Shown: positions 1-8,283 of the stretch, piece by piece
Numbering within the stretch: position 1 is the first letter of the stretch
How the letters are laid out: each line of letters begins with the position of its first letter
Source of the DNA: Bacteroidota bacterium
Lineage (GTDB): Bacteria; Bacteroidota; Bacteroidia; NS11-12g; UBA9320
Assembly (NCBI GenBank): GCA_024679565.1
Contig: JAIBDD010000001.1
Location: forward strand, 1-64,000
DNA length: 64,000 bases
Direction: 5' to 3'
Program-made: the position numbers and the translations under genes
The notes under the pieces: generated by a model
What the model was told of the DNA's origin: nothing
Database searches by the model: none
Seen by the model: only the letters and a program-made list of their open reading frames with translations

Positions 1-813
1 AAGTAAATGACGTTTTATTAACCGCACAGTTAATCCAAAGTCATAACCAGTATACCCATTTAAATCTTCATACTGGCCGTTAAACGTTACCGACTTGTAA
101 TTGACGCTCATGCCTAAACTCGTAAAGTCATCCTCTTTTTGGTTGGCATAGATGGCCGTTGGTATAACTGTTATCTGCTTTCCAAGTTTAAAGAAACCTA
201 GGAGTTGGGCGCTAATTGATAGGTCACTGAATTGCTCTATTCCTTTTTGTATGGAAACATCTGGGGTGTTTAGGTGGTTTAGGGTAACACCTAGAACAAT
301 GTTTTTATATAATAACGAGCTGCCAACGCTAAGGTCAAATACTTTACTGTCTATATTAAAGTCTTTAGCATTTGCTGAATCAATACGGTATTCAAAACCA
401 TTAAAATCTTTAAAACTAAAATCTTTTAATATCTGCTGGTCGTTATGGTATACCTTGATTTGATAGTCAATATTACCGCCCAACTTTACCTTTAGACCAG
501 CTTTGACAAACACGTCACGCGCATAACTGAAGTTAAACGATTGTCTATCTAGGTTGTCTAGGTTATCGAATTTGGCATAGAAACCCAAGTGGTTGGCTGA
601 TTTAAACAACCTAGTCTCAATACCAAGATCTACATTTTGAGAGGCATTGCCTAATACTCGGAGTCTGTTTAAAACCCCTGTTAGTGCTGGGTTTAACTTA
701 TTTAATTCTTGTATTTCTTTATTGTTTACCAGGTCAGAATTTTGAGCGAATACATAACAATTAGAAAGTGATAATACACAAATGAGTGCGATAGTTGTCT
801 TAGAAAGTTTCAT
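1..813 (-). CDS. PorP/SprF-family type IX secretion system membrane protein, partial
   Basis: The reverse strand is open from an ATG at 813 to the window edge (271 codons, no stop), so the C-terminus is missing. The product starts with a signal peptide ending near VFA-QN, followed by a short region with the family hallmark LNPALTG and then alternating amphipathic strands such as LGVTLNHLNTPDVS and the late LGMSVNYKSV. PorP/SprF proteins are outer-membrane beta-barrels that work with the T9SS or gliding apparatus, often carrying type B cargo. This fits the T9SS substrates elsewhere in the window, including a type B one. It is divergent from the cca operon. Assignment rests on motif recognition; the missing end prevents a length check. 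Confidence 0.8.
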   Translation of the reverse strand, partial: MKLSKTTIALICVLSLSNCYVFAQNSDLVNNKEIQELNKLNPALTGVLNRLRVLGNASQNVDLGIETRLFKSANHLGFYAKFDNLDNLDRQSFNFSYARDVFVKAGLKVKLGGNIDYQIKVYHNDQQILKDFSFKDFNGFEYRIDSANAKDFNIDSKVFDLSVGSSLLYKNIVLGVTLNHLNTPDVSIQKGIEQFSDLSISAQLLGFFKLGKQITVIPTAIYANQKEDDFTSLGMSVNYKSVTFNGQYEDLNGYTGYDFGLTVRLIKRHLL

Positions 814-935
814 AGGCATTTCAAATTAAACGTGGTTCATCGAATCTTTCGCATATAATCATCAAAACTTCAATAACCATTTAACATCATGTTGCAATAA
901 ACTTGCCAAGTGAAGTGGCTTTTAAGAATTCGAAT

Positions 936-943
936 TAAATTTG
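936..943 (+). promoter_or_regulatory. Bacteroidota -7 promoter element (TAnnTTTG) for cca
   Basis: TAAATTTG matches the Bacteroidota sigma -7 consensus TAnnTTTG and ends only 6 bases before the ATG at 950. Transcription would then start at or next to the start codon, giving an almost leaderless mRNA. It also argues against a TTG start at 941, which lies inside the element. No convincing -33 box is visible. Confidence 0.6.
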
Positions 944-949
944 CCGCCC

Positions 950-2356
950 ATGTTAAAACATCTCGGTCATCCTATATTCAATGTAGTTAAAGAAGCTGCC
1001 GAAGACCTTAGTTTAGAGGTGTTTGTGGTTGGTGGATTTGTGCGTGATGCGATACTTAATAGACCGTGCAAGGATATAGATTTTGTGACTGTTGGGAGTG
1101 GAATTGCACTTGCCAAAGAAGTTGCAAAGCGTCTAAAAAATGCCACTGAAGTGAATTATTTTAAGCACTTTGGTACTGCGCATATCCGACAAAACGATTG
1201 GGACTTTGAATTCGTTGGGGCAAGAAAGGAGTCTTACACTCACGATAGCAGGAAGCCGGCTGTAGAAGAAGGTAGTATTCAAGACGACCAAAACAGAAGA
1301 GATTTTACTATTAACGCGTTGGCCATAAGTTTAAATGCATCCAACTATGGGGCTTTAATTGATCCATTTGAAGGCGTTAAAGACTTAGAAAACAAAACGC
1401 TAAGAACACCTTTAGCTCCAGAGCAAACGTTCTCGGATGATCCTTTACGCATGATGCGTGCTGTGCGATTTGCCACTCAGCTAAACTTCACTATAGACGG
1501 TGATACTTTAAAAGGCATCAAGGCTACTGCAAGCCGACTGGATATTATAAGTCAAGAACGTATAACCGACGAGTTGAATAAGATTATAGCAGCAGACAAA
1601 CCCTCTGTTGGCTTTAAATTGATGTTCGACACCAAACTATTGCACCAGTTTTTCCCAGAAATGATTGCACTTCAAGGTGTTGAGGAGAGAAATGGGTTAA
1701 AACACAAAGACAATTTTTATCACACCCTTCAAGTGTTAGATAATGTGGCTGATAAGTCTAATGACCTCTGGTTACGATGGGCCGCAATAATGCACGACAT
1801 TGCTAAACCAGATACGAAAGACTTTACCGATAAAGAAGGTTGGACGTTTCATGGTCATGAATTTGTTGGTTCTAAAAAGGTAAAATCAATCTTTAGACGG
1901 CTTAAACTGCCACTAAACGATAAGATGCGTTATGTGTCTAAGTTGGTACTGCTGCATTTACGACCTATTGCACTTACCAAAGAGATTGTAACCGATAGCG
2001 CAGTACGTCGGCTCATTTTTGATGCAGGAGAAGATATTGATGATTTACTTTGTCTTAGTAAATGTGATATTACTTCAAAGAACGAAAGAAAAGTTAAACG
2101 GTTTTTAGCGAATTTGGTTGAGGTTGAAGGAAAAATAAGAGATGTTGAGGAGCGAGATAGAGTGCGTAATTTTCAACCACCCATGTCGGGAGAAGACATA
2201 ATTAAACTCTTTAATATCAGACCATCTAGAGAGGTCGGGATAATTAAGAATGCATTGAAGGAAGCAGTTTTAGAAGGAGAAATACGAAATAATCGAGACG
2301 AGGCTATTAATTTTGTTCTAAAGAAAGGCAAAGAACTTGGCTTGTCGAAAGCATAA
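950..2356 (+). CDS. cca: CCA tRNA nucleotidyltransferase with HD domain
   Basis: This 468-residue protein adds or repairs the 3' CCA end of tRNAs. The N-terminal polymerase-beta-type nucleotidyltransferase core shows GGFVRDAIL and the metal-binding pair in KDIDFVT. The RRDFTINALA and DDPLRMMRAVRF motifs of class II enzymes follow. A C-terminal HD phosphohydrolase domain is marked by MHDIAKP and HGHEF. Length is normal for the HD-containing bacterial type. I chose ATG 950 over TTG 941 because the promoter -7 element overlaps the TTG. The gene leads a tight tRNA-maturation operon: the next gene begins 15 bases downstream and miaA follows with an overlap. The only tRNA gene in this window (39510-39594) lacks an encoded CCA, so the enzyme should be essential. 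Confidence 0.95.
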   Translation: MLKHLGHPIFNVVKEAAEDLSLEVFVVGGFVRDAILNRPCKDIDFVTVGSGIALAKEVAKRLKNATEVNYFKHFGTAHIRQNDWDFEFVGARKESYTHDSRKPAVEEGSIQDDQNRRDFTINALAISLNASNYGALIDPFEGVKDLENKTLRTPLAPEQTFSDDPLRMMRAVRFATQLNFTIDGDTLKGIKATASRLDIISQERITDELNKIIAADKPSVGFKLMFDTKLLHQFFPEMIALQGVEERNGLKHKDNFYHTLQVLDNVADKSNDLWLRWAAIMHDIAKPDTKDFTDKEGWTFHGHEFVGSKKVKSIFRRLKLPLNDKMRYVSKLVLLHLRPIALTKEIVTDSAVRRLIFDAGEDIDDLLCLSKCDITSKNERKVKRFLANLVEVEGKIRDVEERDRVRNFQPPMSGEDIIKLFNIRPSREVGIIKNALKEAVLEGEIRNNRDEAINFVLKKGKELGLSKA

Positions 2357-2371
2357 AACACTGAAAGTTAA

Positions 2372-2914
2372 ATGATTGTATATAGATTTAAGATAACATT
2401 TGAAGAAGTTGATGACGTTGAACGCATGATAGAAGTTCGCGCAAATCAAACCTTCCGCGATTTATACCATGCCATCGTGGAAAGTATCAAGTTTGATCCA
2501 AAAGTGACTGCTTCATTTTTTATGTCAGGAGACAATTGGAGAAAAGGAAAAGAAATAACGAACGCAGACGTTGAAGGTGCACTTCAAATGACTGATTGTA
2601 AGTTGAATGCGTTTATGAATGACCCGCATCAGCGCATGTTACTTTTTACCCATGACGAACTGGAATGGGCTTTTAGAGTGCAGTTGTTTAAAATTGAGCG
2701 TGCTAATGCTGCCATTATATATCCGCAAGTAGTTAAAGTGGTTGGCGAAGCACCTAAGCAGAAAAAAATACATGTTATTGGTAATGCAACCAATGAGTTT
2801 GAAGAACTTGTTGACGAAATTATAAGTGAAGCAGAAGAGCCAGATGTAAGTGACATGGGTATAGACGGTGATATGGACAGTTCTGGTAGTTTTTCTGAAC
2901 CAGAAGAAGCTTGA
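2372..2914 (+). CDS. pRiA4b ORF-3-like (PRiA4_ORF3 family) protein
   Basis: A 180-residue cytoplasmic protein resembling the plasmid pRiA4b ORF-3-like family. The recognisable core runs from YRFKITFEEVDDVERMIEV through TFRDLYHAIVESI and the aromatic FFMSGDNWRKG motif to FTHDELEWAFRVQLF. The last 40 residues are strongly acidic (EEPD, DMGIDGDMD, EPEEA). The biochemical role is not established. Its position between cca and miaA suggests co-expression with tRNA processing genes: it starts 15 bases after cca, and its TGA overlaps the TTG of miaA. The name comes from an accessory element gene, but nothing here suggests recent transfer, since base use and spacing match the neighbours. Confidence 0.75.
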   Translation: MIVYRFKITFEEVDDVERMIEVRANQTFRDLYHAIVESIKFDPKVTASFFMSGDNWRKGKEITNADVEGALQMTDCKLNAFMNDPHQRMLLFTHDELEWAFRVQLFKIERANAAIIYPQVVKVVGEAPKQKKIHVIGNATNEFEELVDEIISEAEEPDVSDMGIDGDMDSSGSFSEPEEA

Positions 2915-3834
2915 CCCACAACCGTTCTCAAAAGACCTTAATTGTTGTCGGAGGCCCAACGGCTTCTGGAAAAACCGCATTGGGTATTTCACTCGCCCAG
3001 CACTACCACACAAGCATATTGTCTGCCGATTCTAGACAGTTTTACAAAGAACTGAACATTGGTGTGGCTCGACCATCCACGTCGGAATTAGAAACGGTTA
3101 AACATCATTTTATTGCACACAAATCCATACACGACTATTACTCTGCTGGAGAATATGAGCGCGATGCCATTAAAACGCTGAATAAGGTATTCGAAACCAA
3201 CGACTGCGCAGTAATGGTGGGAGGGAGCGGGTTATTCATCAATGCGGTTCTACATGGATTTCATGAGGCACCTAAAGACGACGGAACTGTTCGTAACAAT
3301 CTACATATTCTATACAACGAAAAAGGTATTGACGGGCTTATTAATCGGTTAACTGAAATAGACCCAGTCTATGCGCAATCGATTGATAATCAAAATCCTC
3401 AGCGGTTGATGCGCGCCATAGAACGGGTCGAAATATCAGGTAGAACGCATGACCAGATAACAAAACCAAAGATTGCTACACGTTCGTTTAAGGCTATAGA
3501 GATATCCATAGACCATAATCGAGAGAAGCTATATGATAGAATCAACCAACGTGTTGATTGGATGATGCAAAACGGATTATTGGAAGAAGTGAAAGCACTA
3601 GAGTCATTTAAGAATTTAAATGCCTTAAAAACAGTGGGTTATGCTGAGTTATTCGCGTATCTTGACGGTAAAATATCTTTAGCTGAAGCCGTTGAACAGA
3701 TTAAACAAAACACCCGTCGCTACGCAAAGCGACAAGTAACATGGTTTAAAAACAAGAGTCAAAGTGTTTGGTTTAAGCACAATGAGTTGGATAAGGTTCT
3801 TGCTTTAGTTGAGGGCTCGATAAAAAGGAATTAG
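2911..3834 (+). CDS. miaA: tRNA dimethylallyltransferase (tRNA A37 isopentenyltransferase)
   Basis: A 307-residue protein that transfers a dimethylallyl group to N6 of A37 in tRNAs reading codons beginning with U. The P-loop GGPTASGKT is near residue 15, followed by the ADSRQFYKELNIG motif and the tRNA-contact region ending QIKQNTRRYAKRQVTWFK. The start is TTG at 2911, overlapping the TGA stop of the upstream gene (TTGA, 4 bases). No ATG lies before the P-loop, so the TTG is well supported and implies translational coupling. The tRNA-Ser(UGA) in this window has A36-A37-A38 in its anticodon loop, the usual MiaA recognition feature. Confidence 0.95.
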   Translation: MTHNRSQKTLIVVGGPTASGKTALGISLAQHYHTSILSADSRQFYKELNIGVARPSTSELETVKHHFIAHKSIHDYYSAGEYERDAIKTLNKVFETNDCAVMVGGSGLFINAVLHGFHEAPKDDGTVRNNLHILYNEKGIDGLINRLTEIDPVYAQSIDNQNPQRLMRAIERVEISGRTHDQITKPKIATRSFKAIEISIDHNREKLYDRINQRVDWMMQNGLLEEVKALESFKNLNALKTVGYAELFAYLDGKISLAEAVEQIKQNTRRYAKRQVTWFKNKSQSVWFKHNELDKVLALVEGSIKRN

Positions 3835-3837
3835 CCA

Positions 3838-4425
3838 CTAGCAATTCTTATACTTATCATGTAACCCACCACCAGCAAGAATCATAGGCCTAATCTTCTC
3901 TAACCTTGACGCTTTAGTTTTTTCCTGCTTGGCATCCGAAATGTGATTAGAATAGTCTTTTTGCTTGCCAGGAGTGAGCGCGATAAATGCATTGAGGAGT
4001 TCAGAATCATTGTCCATCGCTTCTTTTAAGTATGGCGACAGACTGTACGCTCCCGGTTTTGAAGGTGCTACTTTTAAGCCTTGTTTCTCATTTTCAATGG
4101 CTTCTAACACATAATCCCGAATTATATCTGTCGGAATTTCCTCTCCCTTTTTAAACTTTATTTGGCGTAAGGCTTTTGTTGTTTCTTGTGTATTTACGAG
4201 TAAGCTATGGTTATCTTTTAGGAAAACACCATTAAAAAACCACATTCCGTAGTGGTTCTTAAAAGCTGCCATACCAGTCACATTCTTTCCATTGACTGTA
4301 TAAACCGGACCTCCCCATTTAAAATCTTCTTCCATTTCGGTCGACAAGAAAATAGATCGTAGCGTCTTTAACTCTTCTGACCAGTTACTTTTAGTTTCGA
4401 TGTAAGTGTCAACTTTTGGATTCAT
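3838..4425 (-). CDS. YdeI/OmdA-like protein with DUF1801 domain
   Basis: A 195-residue protein with two parts. The N-terminal DUF1801-like region has a FKWGGPVYTVNGKNV core and GMAAFKNHYGMWFFNG. The C-terminal region is OmdA/YdeI-like: AYSLSPYLKEAMD, then IALTPGKQKDYSNHISDAKQ and a helical KASRLEKIRPMIL tail. YdeI-like proteins are linked to antimicrobial or bacteriocin resistance in enterics, but the biochemical function here is unknown. It converges on miaA with a 3-base gap. Its start overlaps the 3' end of the upstream BtuF-like gene by 17 bases, so the two are probably co-transcribed. Confidence 0.8.
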   Translation of the reverse strand: MNPKVDTYIETKSNWSEELKTLRSIFLSTEMEEDFKWGGPVYTVNGKNVTGMAAFKNHYGMWFFNGVFLKDNHSLLVNTQETTKALRQIKFKKGEEIPTDIIRDYVLEAIENEKQGLKVAPSKPGAYSLSPYLKEAMDNDSELLNAFIALTPGKQKDYSNHISDAKQEKTKASRLEKIRPMILAGGGLHDKYKNC

Positions 4426-5218
4426 TTCTTCGAATATTGAAATTTAATTGATTGATATATTTCGGTGTCAGACGAAGTCGATTGCCGTACCAACTAAACA
4501 TTTCACCATCAACCAGCACTACTTTGGCATTTGGACAAAGTTGTGCAATTTCACTCTTGTGTTCTTCCTTAAACGGAAATGGCTCACTGGATAAAAAGAT
4601 ATAATCAGGATTGATATTATTGATTTCGTCAACCGTCAGTTCAGGATACCTGGTTAAATCTTTTAACGCATTGCTAAAACCTGATTTGTCCAACACGTCG
4701 TGAATAAAAGTGTTCGTCCCAACGCCATAAAAGGGCTTGTTCCAAATCAAGTAAAGAATCTCCCGCCTTTCTAAATTGGGAGCTATTAAACGATTAAACG
4801 CCTCTTGTGTGCTGAAAATTAGATTATCGGTTTCATCTGTTTTATGAAAGATATGTCCTATCGATCGCAGCATATCATACGAGTCGTCCACAGTATTAAT
4901 ATCGCTCATCCAAACGGGGAATTCAGCTTGTAATGTTTTGATTTGTTCAGCATCATTTTCCTCTTTGTTGCCGATAATAAGATCAGGTTGCAAAGTACGA
5001 ATAGCGTCTAATTGCAACTTCTTTGTTCCACCGATTTTCTTGGCGCTTTTAAACTCGTTTGATGGATGAATGCAAAAAACCGTTTGACCAACTGGTTTAA
5101 CACCTAGGTAGTACAGCAGCTCGGTTTGAGAAGGAACAAGGGAAACTACCTTTTTCGGTACACCTTGTAACTCAATTTGATGTCCCATTTGATCGGTATA
5201 TTGATGCAATGGATACAT
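4409..5218 (-). CDS. BtuF-like helical-backbone metal/corrinoid binding protein without signal peptide
   Basis: A 269-residue class III substrate-binding-protein fold. The N-terminal lobe has VVSLVPSQTELLYYLG and GGTKKLQLDAIRTLQPDLIIGN. The family's connecting helix follows, and the C-terminal lobe has GFSNALKDLTRYPELTVDEI and PDYIFLSSEPFPFKEEH. These are the usual signatures of cobalamin or heme/siderophore binding proteins. Unusually, the sequence begins MYPLHQYTDQMGHQ with no signal peptide or lipobox, and no permease or ATPase is adjacent. It may therefore be cytosolic, like the free-standing relatives seen in other Bacteroidota, and the ligand cannot be assigned. Start ATG 5218 lies 8 bases after the stop of the cystathionine beta-synthase gene upstream. 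Confidence 0.8.
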   Translation of the reverse strand: MYPLHQYTDQMGHQIELQGVPKKVVSLVPSQTELLYYLGVKPVGQTVFCIHPSNEFKSAKKIGGTKKLQLDAIRTLQPDLIIGNKEENDAEQIKTLQAEFPVWMSDINTVDDSYDMLRSIGHIFHKTDETDNLIFSTQEAFNRLIAPNLERREILYLIWNKPFYGVGTNTFIHDVLDKSGFSNALKDLTRYPELTVDEINNINPDYIFLSSEPFPFKEEHKSEIAQLCPNAKVVLVDGEMFSWYGNRLRLTPKYINQLNFNIRRNESKS

Positions 5219-5226
5219 GACAAGCT

Positions 5227-6591
5227 TTATTTTGCTAAAGCAGATATCAAATCGTACTTCGTAATGATGTGGTAAACTCCACCAAGATCTTTAACCATTA
5301 CGGCAGGGTTTTCTTTGTTAATCGATTTTGAAACCGATTCCATTTCTTCGTAATAACTTACAATTGGGAATGGGGCTTGCATAATTTCACTTACCGGCTG
5401 GTTACCAGCGTCGAGGTTATTAAGCAAAAGTCTAAAGATGTGGTGATCGTTTAACGAACCAATAAAGTCTCCTGCCTCATTGACTACAGGAAGTTGCGAG
5501 ATGCTATACTTCTCCATCTTATCGAACGCCGATTTAGCTAAATCTGTATCCAATACCGTAATTAACGGCAAGTGCTGATGACTTGATATTAAATCTAAGG
5601 CAGTTTTAGGTTTAGAGTCAAGAAACCCTCTGTCTTTCATCCAATCGTCGTTAAACGCTTTGCCCATATAACGTGTAGCATGATCGTGAAACAACACGAC
5701 AACAACATCTTCGGGTTTTAGGTGGTCTTTTAATTGAAGTATACCTTTTACCGCGCTGCCAGCTGAGTTTCCAACCAATATGCCTTCTTCTCTAGCTAGT
5801 TTGCGCTGCCATACCAATCCATCTTTGTCCGTCACCTTCTCAAACTTGTCAATCACATCAAAATTGACACATTTAGGAAGAATGTCTTCACCGATGCCTT
5901 CGGTGATGTAAGGATATATTTCCTTTTCATCAAACTCACCAGTTTCGTGATATTTCTTAAAAATCGACCCGTAGGTATCAATTCCCCAAATTTGAATATC
6001 AGGATTTTGTTCTTTTAAATATCGGCCAACACCGCTAATTGTACCGCCAGTTCCTACGCCAACAACAAAATGTGTGATTTTACCTTCTGTTTGTTTCCAA
6101 ATTTCAGGACCTGTTTGCTCATAATGTGCTTTTACATTACTTGGGTTGTCGTATTGATTGACGTACCATGCGCCTGGAATCTCTTCACCTAGTCTTTTAG
6201 AAACAGAGTAATATGATCGATTGTCTGTAGGGTCAACATCTGTAGGACATACAATAACTTCAGCGCCTACAGCTTTCAGGATGTCTACTTTTTCTTTACT
6301 CTGTTTGTCTGTTGTTACAAAAACACATTTATACCCTTTAATTAGTCCGGCAATGGCCAAACCCATACCTGTGTTTCCACTTGTACCTTCAACGATAGTT
6401 CCTCCTGGCTTCAATCTGCCATCGGCTTCTGCGTCAATAATCATTTGCAAAGCCATCCGATCTTTTACCGAATTACCAGGGTTTGTCGTTTCAATTTTTG
6501 CTAAAACAGTTGCCGATACTTCAGCAACAATGTCGTTTAATTTAACCAAAGGGGTATTACCAATGGTCTCAAGTATGTTGTTGTAATACAT
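5227..6591 (-). CDS. Cystathionine beta-synthase / cysteine synthase with C-terminal CBS pair
   Basis: A 454-residue PLP enzyme of the beta-synthase family, expected to condense serine and homocysteine (or O-acetylserine and sulfide). The PLP lysine is K43 in GNSVKDR. The substrate loop TSGNTG is at 70-75 and the phosphate-binding GTGGT at 180-184. Residues from about 330 form a CBS-domain pair (LITVLDTDLAKSAFDKM, SQLPVVNEAGDFIGSL), usually a regulatory adenosyl-ligand site. The domain order matches cystathionine beta-synthase rather than plain CysK. A cystathionine gamma-synthase/lyase relative is encoded at 22166-23305, so transsulfuration is plausible. A -7 element lies 5 bases before the ATG. 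Confidence 0.9.
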   Translation of the reverse strand: MYYNNILETIGNTPLVKLNDIVAEVSATVLAKIETTNPGNSVKDRMALQMIIDAEADGRLKPGGTIVEGTSGNTGMGLAIAGLIKGYKCVFVTTDKQSKEKVDILKAVGAEVIVCPTDVDPTDNRSYYSVSKRLGEEIPGAWYVNQYDNPSNVKAHYEQTGPEIWKQTEGKITHFVVGVGTGGTISGVGRYLKEQNPDIQIWGIDTYGSIFKKYHETGEFDEKEIYPYITEGIGEDILPKCVNFDVIDKFEKVTDKDGLVWQRKLAREEGILVGNSAGSAVKGILQLKDHLKPEDVVVVLFHDHATRYMGKAFNDDWMKDRGFLDSKPKTALDLISSHQHLPLITVLDTDLAKSAFDKMEKYSISQLPVVNEAGDFIGSLNDHHIFRLLLNNLDAGNQPVSEIMQAPFPIVSYYEEMESVSKSINKENPAVMVKDLGGVYHIITKYDLISALAK

Positions 6592-6596
6592 TGGTG

Positions 6597-6604
6597 CAAA
6601 TGTA
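6597..6604 (-). promoter_or_regulatory. -7 promoter element (TAnnTTTG) for the cystathionine beta-synthase gene
   Basis: On the minus strand the sequence reads TACATTTG, a perfect TAnnTTTG match, followed after 5 bases by the ATG at 6591. The transcript is predicted to be leaderless or nearly so. Confidence 0.6.
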
Positions 6605-6743
6605 CTTGGTTCAACAAGAAATTTTGAACGAAATGTGTTTTATTCCAACGGCGTATTACGACTGATTTTACCTTGCGTTACACCACGGTTTAAACGCATT
6701 ATTTTTTTAATTTTTCATGCTCAAATAGTAATAACTTCGCGCC

Positions 6744-7613
6744 ATGTTTGTGAGTGGATTCACTTTCGTTAAAAACGCTGTAAAGCTTGATTATCCTGTA
6801 GTTGAGGCGATTTCATCTGTTTTACCTTTGGTAGACGAAATGGTTGTTGCTGTAGGTGCCTCTGACGACAATACCAGATCCGTTATTGAAGCGATTGATA
6901 AGACCAAAATTCGAATTATCGATACCATTTGGGATGACGCATTAAGAGAGGGTGGTAAAGTATTGGCAGAAGAGACCAACAAAGCAAAAGAAGCGGTGAG
7001 CGATAAGGCAGATTGGCTTGTCTATATTCAGGCGGATGAATGCATTCATGAAACATACTATGATGAGATACGCAATCAAATGAAGCGACATCATCAAGAC
7101 AACACAATTGAAGGATTATTATTCGATTATAAACACTTTTATGGTAGCTATGATTTTGTTGGCGACAGCCGTACGTGGTATAAGAAAGAGATACGCATTA
7201 TCAAAAATGATAAACAAATAAGCAGTTGGAAGGATGCACAAGGTTTTCGTAAAGAAGGTCTAAAGCTAAAAGTAAAAAAGATTAATGCAGCCATTTATCA
7301 CTATGGCTGGGTACGTCATCCCAAGTATATGATGGCAAAGGCGTATGAAGCCAATAAACTGTGGCATTCCGACAAATGGGTGGAAGAACGATTCGACCCA
7401 GACAAAGACTTTGATTATAGTCAAATTGATTCGTTGAAACCTTTCAATGGATCGCACCCTGAAGTGATGCAAACCAGAATTGACAAAATGAACTGGTCTT
7501 TCTCTTTTGATCCAAGTCAAAAGAACTTTGGAATAAAAACGGCTTTTTTGTATTGGGTCGAAAAAATAACCGGTTGGCGAATCGGCGAACACAAGAACTA
7601 CAGGGAAGTGTAA
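6744..7613 (+). CDS. Family 2-like glycosyltransferase
   Basis: A 289-residue protein with a GT2/GT-A-like N-terminal half. The start is FVSGFTFVKNAVKLDYPVVEAI, then the nucleotide-binding strand VDEMVVAVGASDDNT and the acidic metal motif WLVYIQADECIHE (the DxD-like position is QADE). The C-terminal half has many aromatic and charged residues (YHYGWVRHPKYM) typical of acceptor-side regions. Such enzymes transfer a sugar from a nucleotide-sugar to a glycan or lipid; donor and acceptor cannot be told. There is no transmembrane segment. It stands alone with a weak -7 element (TAACTTCG at 6732-6739) just before the ATG. Confidence 0.8.
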   Translation: MFVSGFTFVKNAVKLDYPVVEAISSVLPLVDEMVVAVGASDDNTRSVIEAIDKTKIRIIDTIWDDALREGGKVLAEETNKAKEAVSDKADWLVYIQADECIHETYYDEIRNQMKRHHQDNTIEGLLFDYKHFYGSYDFVGDSRTWYKKEIRIIKNDKQISSWKDAQGFRKEGLKLKVKKINAAIYHYGWVRHPKYMMAKAYEANKLWHSDKWVEERFDPDKDFDYSQIDSLKPFNGSHPEVMQTRIDKMNWSFSFDPSQKNFGIKTAFLYWVEKITGWRIGEHKNYREV

Positions 7614-7740
7614 GGCTTCTTTCTATTTTTTTTGATACAAACCCAACCTTTGGAGTAATAGTTGTCGTAGATGTTTATGAAGGACAAAGTGATTTACGAC
7701 GATTAACCCAACATTAGACATATCAATCCATCTTGATCAA

Positions 7741-8283
7741 GTGAAAGATTCAAGTTTATCGCTTGAGGATTTGATAGAACGGTGTCTTAAAAATGATCGG
7801 GTTGCTCAAGCGAAACTCTATCAAACATACCATGGTAAGCTGTTAGCATTGTGCCTAAGGTATTGTGAAAATAGAGATGATGCCTTGGCCGTTTTAAATC
7901 ATGGTTTTCTTAAAGTATTCAAATACTTATCGACGTACGACAAGAAATATGAATTTGGTGGATGGATATACCGTATAGTTCAGTACACAGCCATTGACCA
8001 TGTTCGTAAACATGTTCGGAAATCGAAGCAAATGCCAACCCAAGAACTAGACGTAGATTTTGAGGTAGAGTCAAGCATCGTAGAGAAGTTATTTGCAGAG
8101 GATTTAATCAATCTGATGCACCGACTTCCGCTTACAACGAAAGTTGTATTTAATCTTTTTGCCATTGAGGGTTTTTCACATGGAGACATAGCTAAAGAGT
8201 TAGGTATGTCAGTAGGCACAAGTAAATGGCACGTTAACAATGCGCGTAAGCGTCTTAAACAATGGATTGAAACCTATGAATAA
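7741..8283 (+). CDS. RNA polymerase sigma factor, ECF subfamily
   Basis: A 180-residue ECF sigma factor with only regions 2 and 4. Region 2 runs through LYQTYHGKLLALCLRYC, the DALAVLNHGFLKVFKYL helix and GGWIYRIVQYTAIDHVRK (core and -10 binding). Region 4 shows FNLFAIEGFSHGDIAKELG followed by the recognition helix SVGTSKWHVNNARKRLKQ. The start is GTG 7741. The stop overlaps the start of the following gene (ATGAATAA, 8276-8283), which encodes a membrane-anchored protein likely to act as its partner. This is the usual sigma/anti-sigma arrangement. Confidence 0.92.
   Translation: MKDSSLSLEDLIERCLKNDRVAQAKLYQTYHGKLLALCLRYCENRDDALAVLNHGFLKVFKYLSTYDKKYEFGGWIYRIVQYTAIDHVRKHVRKSKQMPTQELDVDFEVESSIVEKLFAEDLINLMHRLPLTTKVVFNLFAIEGFSHGDIAKELGMSVGTSKWHVNNARKRLKQWIETYE

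Noticed and set aside
152-463. Plus-strand open frame of 103 codons
   Set aside because: It is antisense to the clear PorP/SprF reading frame 1-813, which has a signal peptide and family motif; no independent support.
2639-3013. Minus-strand frames of 100-124 codons under the PRiA4-like and miaA genes
   Set aside because: They are antisense shadows without motifs; both plus-strand genes are well supported.
7650-7740. Inverted words GTCGTA/TACGAC before the sigma gene as an operator
   Set aside because: Arms are only about six bases with a long spacer, too weak to support.
8240-8275. Longer start for the beta-barrel anti-sigma-like protein
   Set aside because: It lies wholly within the sigma-factor recognition helix coding region; ATG 8276 gives the usual short overlap.
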